Shown here piece by piece: positions 6,534 through 8,269 of a DNA stretch of 8,269 nucleotides (positions are counted from its first letter, which is position 1; each line of letters opens with the position of its first letter). The DNA lies in the NCBI GenBank assembly GCA_002391185.1, contig DGRY01000097.1, positions 1-8,269 of the forward strand, in the 5' to 3' direction. The stretch is from Prevotella sp. UBA4376. Its GTDB lineage: Bacteria; Bacteroidota; Bacteroidia; Bacteroidales; Bacteroidaceae. Below the pieces are notes generated by a model. That model made no database searches and was not told the DNA's origin. It was given only the letters and a program-made list of their open reading frames with translations. The translations under genes were made by a program, and so were the position numbers.

Positions 6534-6659
6534 GATTAAGTATGGGATCCGAACTTGTGAGGGAGCTTAGATTTGGCTAAAAGCCGGTGGAAGCTTGCTT
6601 ACATAAGGCTTTAGACAAAGATAAGAAGAAGGCTTTGAAGAAGCCTCACATACTTAATC
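6534..6659. ncRNA. Candidate structured RNA or MITE-like block closed by an 11-bp inverted repeat
   Basis: GATTAAGTATG (6534-6544) and CATACTTAATC (6649-6659) are a perfect 11-bp inverted pair enclosing 104 bp. Just inside, TGAGG (6558-6562) pairs with CCTCA (6644-6648) across a 13-base one-sided bulge. Internal hairpins are AGCTT (6564-6568) with AAGCT (6591-6595) around GGCT-AAA-AGCC (6575-6585), CTTT-AGAC-AAAG (6609-6620), and GGCTT-TGAAG-AAGCC (6631-6645), the last competing with the TGAGG pairing. ATTTTC occurs just outside both ends (6525-6530, 6660-6665). I match it to no known RNA family. A MITE or non-functional repeat is the main alternative. Strand is undetermined; as an RNA, plus is likelier from the gene layout. 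Confidence 0.45.
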
Positions 6660-6996
6660 ATTTTCTTTAAAATCATAATATTTGTCATTTAACGCAACAC
6701 ACAAAACAAACCGTGTAAATCCGAATGATCCGTGTCCGTTAAAGCCGACAGCAAGCGCTCAGTCGATAATTATTCGTTACCAATAGGTAATTCAAAAACT
6801 CAATATTCAAAGTTCAAAGTTCAATGTTCAAAGGTTCAAAGACTTAAACTCCATTGCCGTAGGCAATCAATGTTCAACATAGCCTTTCTCCCTATCTATA
6901 GCAGCCATCTTAGCTGTAGTAATACACAGTTGGTTAGCCCTTCCCCACCGGGGAGGGATGGGAGAGGCTTCTATTCAAAATTCAAAATTTATAATC
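6660..6996. repeat. Repeat-packed spacer before the DUF5675-like gene
   Basis: No gene is supported here. From left to right it holds a partial copy of the 2965-type hairpin unit (6744-6764), the hairpin TTACC-AATA-GGTAA (6777-6790), a heptamer array of NNTTCAA type with two 8-bp steps (6789-6839), the hairpin ATTGCC-GTA-GGCAAT (6853-6867), a third close copy of the GC-rich palindromic element (6938-6970), and a short heptamer array (6972-6999) whose last unit, AATCATG, contains the next start codon. Confidence 0.8.
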
Positions 6997-7452
6997 ATGG
7001 AACTATTATTAATAAGAAACAAAAGAAAGCAGCACTATATAGATGGAATTCTATATATCAACAACGAAAGATTCTGTGACACCGATGAAAATGCGTTCAC
7101 CTCGCTTCCAGCAGGTAAGTACACCATTACCCGAGTAATGTGTAAACAATACGAACGCAATATGCCATTGATATCAGAATACAATCAAAAGCCCGTCCTC
7201 TGTTGCGACAAATGCAAGAAGATAGAGGACATCAACAACAACTCACTCCTTCCCTGTCGCTGTCCAATGCTGAAAGCAGGAAATGGAGTACACAAGCGAA
7301 CCGACGGCAGCATCATCATCGGCACTCGCATCACAGAAGGAGCACTTAAATTCCCACAAAAAGCCCTATTCCTCCTCTCCGACAACATACGCAAAGCCAT
7401 CACCCGTCACCACACCATCACCCTCGAAATACTTGAAAACTCAAAAGAGTAA
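6997..7452 (+). CDS. DUF5675-like protein with a cysteine-rich insertion
   Basis: This 151-residue protein begins MELLLIRNKRKQHYIDGILYINNERFCDT. The layout matches DUF5675: a start strand followed by 'GxLYIxxxxFCDTxE', then LPAGKYTIT (38-46), NMPLI (55-59), GNGVHKRTDGSIIIG (95-109) and a C-terminal strand ITLEI. The ATG at 6997 gives the family N-terminus; an upstream ATG at 6958 would only add repeat-encoded residues. Two differences stand out. The stretch after PLI holds CCDKC (69-73) and CRC (87-89), which could bind a metal, and the family's 'GCI' is GSI here (S105). The family's biochemical role is not established to my knowledge; members are often found in phage and element contexts. 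It ends 18 bp before a strong hairpin terminator. Confidence 0.75.
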   Translation: MELLLIRNKRKQHYIDGILYINNERFCDTDENAFTSLPAGKYTITRVMCKQYERNMPLISEYNQKPVLCCDKCKKIEDINNNSLLPCRCPMLKAGNGVHKRTDGSIIIGTRITEGALKFPQKALFLLSDNIRKAITRHHTITLEILENSKE

Positions 7453-7470
7453 CAACAACCAGTAAAACAA

Positions 7471-7498
7471 AGAAGGCAGAGATTTCTCTCTGCCTTCT
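7471..7498. terminator. Strong bidirectional hairpin terminator
   Basis: A perfect 12-bp stem, AGAAGGCAGAGA (7471-7482) with TCTCTGCCTTCT (7487-7498), surrounds a TTTC loop. It lies between two convergent genes. On the plus strand it is followed by TCTATCTT. On the minus strand it is followed by TTTGTTTT, the better T-tract. It probably ends transcripts from both sides. Confidence 0.85.
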
Positions 7499-7519
7499 TC
7501 TATCTTAACACCATCAACA

Positions 7520-7554
7520 GTAAACCATAAACGGTAAACCGTAAACTCTTAAAC
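7520..7554. repeat. Heptamer array of GTAAACN type
   Basis: Five consecutive 7-bp units (GTAAACC, ATAAACG, then variants) run up to and into the 3' end of the minus-strand cupin gene. The gene's stop codon (complement of 7549-7551) lies in the last unit. Thirteen bases of the array match the start of the window. A related short array with CCGTCAA units sits inside the gene end at 7577-7598. Confidence 0.8.
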
Positions 7555-7986
7555 CTTTGAACTCCTTGCCCCCCTTCCGTCAACCGTCAAGTCGTCAAGT
7601 ATATCCTCTTGTGATGTAGGAATATATGCACCATCCTTCATTTCCAATATCACAGTACCTGATTCCAATGCTCGTACAGTATGCCATTGACCAGCTGGTA
7701 TATTCAGGGCAAACACTGGACCATTTGGTGACAAATCAATTGATTCTATGCACTTTTTACTCTGCCCATCGTAATACTCCTCCACCAATCTACCCCTTAA
7801 ACACACCACAGTCTCTGAAGTCTTCTGGTGTCTATGAATAGGCAATGGCGAGCCTGGCTCGATGGCGTTCAGCATTCGCTGGCTCTGGTCTTCAGCAGAA
7901 TTCCTCAGATCCAGATTCATTCTTAGACGAGGTGATGCTTTGGCCTGTTCTGTCAGATTATCCAATATCGCTTGCGTTATCTTCAT
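7549..7986 (-). CDS. WbuC-family cupin metalloprotein
   Basis: This 145-residue single-domain cupin matches the WbuC family closely: AKASPRLRMNLDLRNS (15-30), QRMLNAIEPGSPLPIHRHQKTSE (36-58), LRGRL (63-67) and IPAGQWHTVRALESGTVILEMKDGAY (96-121). Probable metal ligands are H51, H53, E58 and H102. WbuC genes are known from O-antigen and capsule loci; the exact reaction is not established to my knowledge. Residues about 129-145 (ILDDLTVDGRGARSSKV) have no family counterpart that I recall and are encoded by heptamer-repeat DNA, so the end of the gene has probably drifted into intergenic repeat. Its 5' leader is a heptamer array. The gene is convergent to the DUF5675-like gene and in the same direction as the deacetylase upstream. 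Confidence 0.85.
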   Translation of the reverse strand: MKITQAILDNLTEQAKASPRLRMNLDLRNSAEDQSQRMLNAIEPGSPLPIHRHQKTSETVVCLRGRLVEEYYDGQSKKCIESIDLSPNGPVFALNIPAGQWHTVRALESGTVILEMKDGAYIPTSQEDILDDLTVDGRGARSSKV

Positions 7987-8021
7987 AACTGTTAACTATC
8001 AACTCTCAACTTTCAACTTGA
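7987..8021 (-). repeat. Heptamer array forming the leader of the cupin gene
   Basis: Five perfect-phase 7-bp units of AACTNNN (plus strand; NNNAGTT on the minus strand) fill the whole 35-bp gap between the deacetylase stop and the cupin start. The last unit touches the start codon. The two genes are probably co-transcribed, so this array would be the inter-cistronic ribosome-loading region. Confidence 0.8.
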
Positions 8022-8269
8022 TTAGTACTTCCTAAGTACGATTTCAAATGCCTCGGCATAATTACATCCAGCCTGACAGCCACGATAAGCGGCAAAGCCC
8101 TCAATGGCCTCCGCGCTTCTTGGATGCGGATAAGGTCTCATCACGCCACGATACATACTCAGCGCCTTCACCTTGGCATCCACACCTTCTTTACCTACTT
8201 CCACCCAAGTATTTGGTTGGAATCTATTCATCGCCGTGTTCAGTGCCCACTCTGTGCAGCTGGGCACCT
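8022..8269 (-). CDS. PIG-L/LmbE family deacetylase, C-terminal part (5' end outside window)
   Basis: About 82 residues are visible and the frame is open to the window edge, so the start lies beyond it; a GTG at 8265-8267 that could be read as a start is probably internal. The segment NTAMNRFQPNTWVEVGKEG, followed by VDAKVKALSMYRGVM, HPRSAEAIEGFAAYRG and AGCNYAEAFEIVLRKY, matches the C-terminal end of PIG-L/LmbE zinc-dependent N-deacetylases, which act on N-acetylglucosamine-type sugars and conjugates. The catalytic N-terminal motifs (HPDD and so on) are outside the window. It lies 35 bp upstream of the WbuC-family gene in the same direction, which fits a sugar or surface-polysaccharide locus. 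The exact substrate cannot be told. Confidence 0.75.
   Translation of the reverse strand, partial: VPSCTEWALNTAMNRFQPNTWVEVGKEGVDAKVKALSMYRGVMRPYPHPRSAEAIEGFAAYRGCQAGCNYAEAFEIVLRKY

Noticed and set aside
6534..6659. Retron ncRNA
   Set aside because: The a1/a2-like 11-bp inverted pair is suggestive, but no reverse transcriptase or effector gene is near, so the block is reported only as a candidate structured RNA or MITE.
6542..6670. Possible pseudogene reading MGSELVRELRFG, stop, then a lysine-rich stretch
   Set aside because: The frame is short, interrupted by a stop, and has no recognisable family; the hairpin structure explains the region better.
6732..7079. 115-residue plus-strand frame across the spacer and the start of the DUF5675-like gene
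   Set aside because: It is mostly translated repeats and out of frame with the recognisable gene.

Overview
The window looks like an accessory region from a Prevotella-like member of the Bacteroidales. The evidence is protein family content (DUF3987, CHC2/Toprim primase, DUF3127-like and DUF5675-like proteins), AT-rich leaders without clear Shine-Dalgarno sequences, and the density of short intergenic repeats. Genus is inferred from style, not from a marker gene.

Layout. Positions 1-77 are repeats. Positions 78-2168 (minus strand) hold two abutting genes of unknown function whose stop and start codons touch. A 169-bp divergent gap follows. Positions 2338-6465 (plus strand) hold a helical protein of unknown function, a repeat-packed spacer, a DUF3127-like (OB-fold, SSB-like) protein, a small unknown protein, a DUF3987 P-loop helicase-like protein and a CHC2/Toprim primase. 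The last two overlap by ATGA. Positions 6466-6996 are non-coding, with a 126-bp hairpin-bounded block that could be a structured RNA or MITE, followed by repeats. Positions 6997-7452 encode a DUF5675-like protein that ends at a strong hairpin (7471-7498). Convergent to it on the minus strand are a WbuC-family cupin (7549-7986) and the C-terminal part of a PIG-L/LmbE deacetylase that runs off the right edge. These last two probably belong to the resident chromosome, perhaps to a surface polysaccharide locus.

The genes at 3192-6465 read as a DNA replication module (ssDNA binding, helicase-like ATPase, primase) of an integrated element, satellite or degraded prophage. No integrase, relaxase, capsid or transposase gene is present, so the element type is undetermined.

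The most striking signal is the repeat ecology. Degenerate tandem repeats with a fixed 7-bp period occur at nine or more places, mostly at gene borders, and in three cases run directly into a start codon. A GC-rich palindromic element occurs four times. Two near-identical 39-bp copies lie in frame inside the Toprim region of the primase, each encoding SSPFPTGEGRGEA. Between the catalytic Toprim motifs, copy 1 is followed by a second hairpin and a heptamer array, so a block of intergenic-type repeat DNA appears to have become coding sequence. A third repeat family (2965-3108) shows compensatory changes in its outer stem, which points to a selected hairpin.
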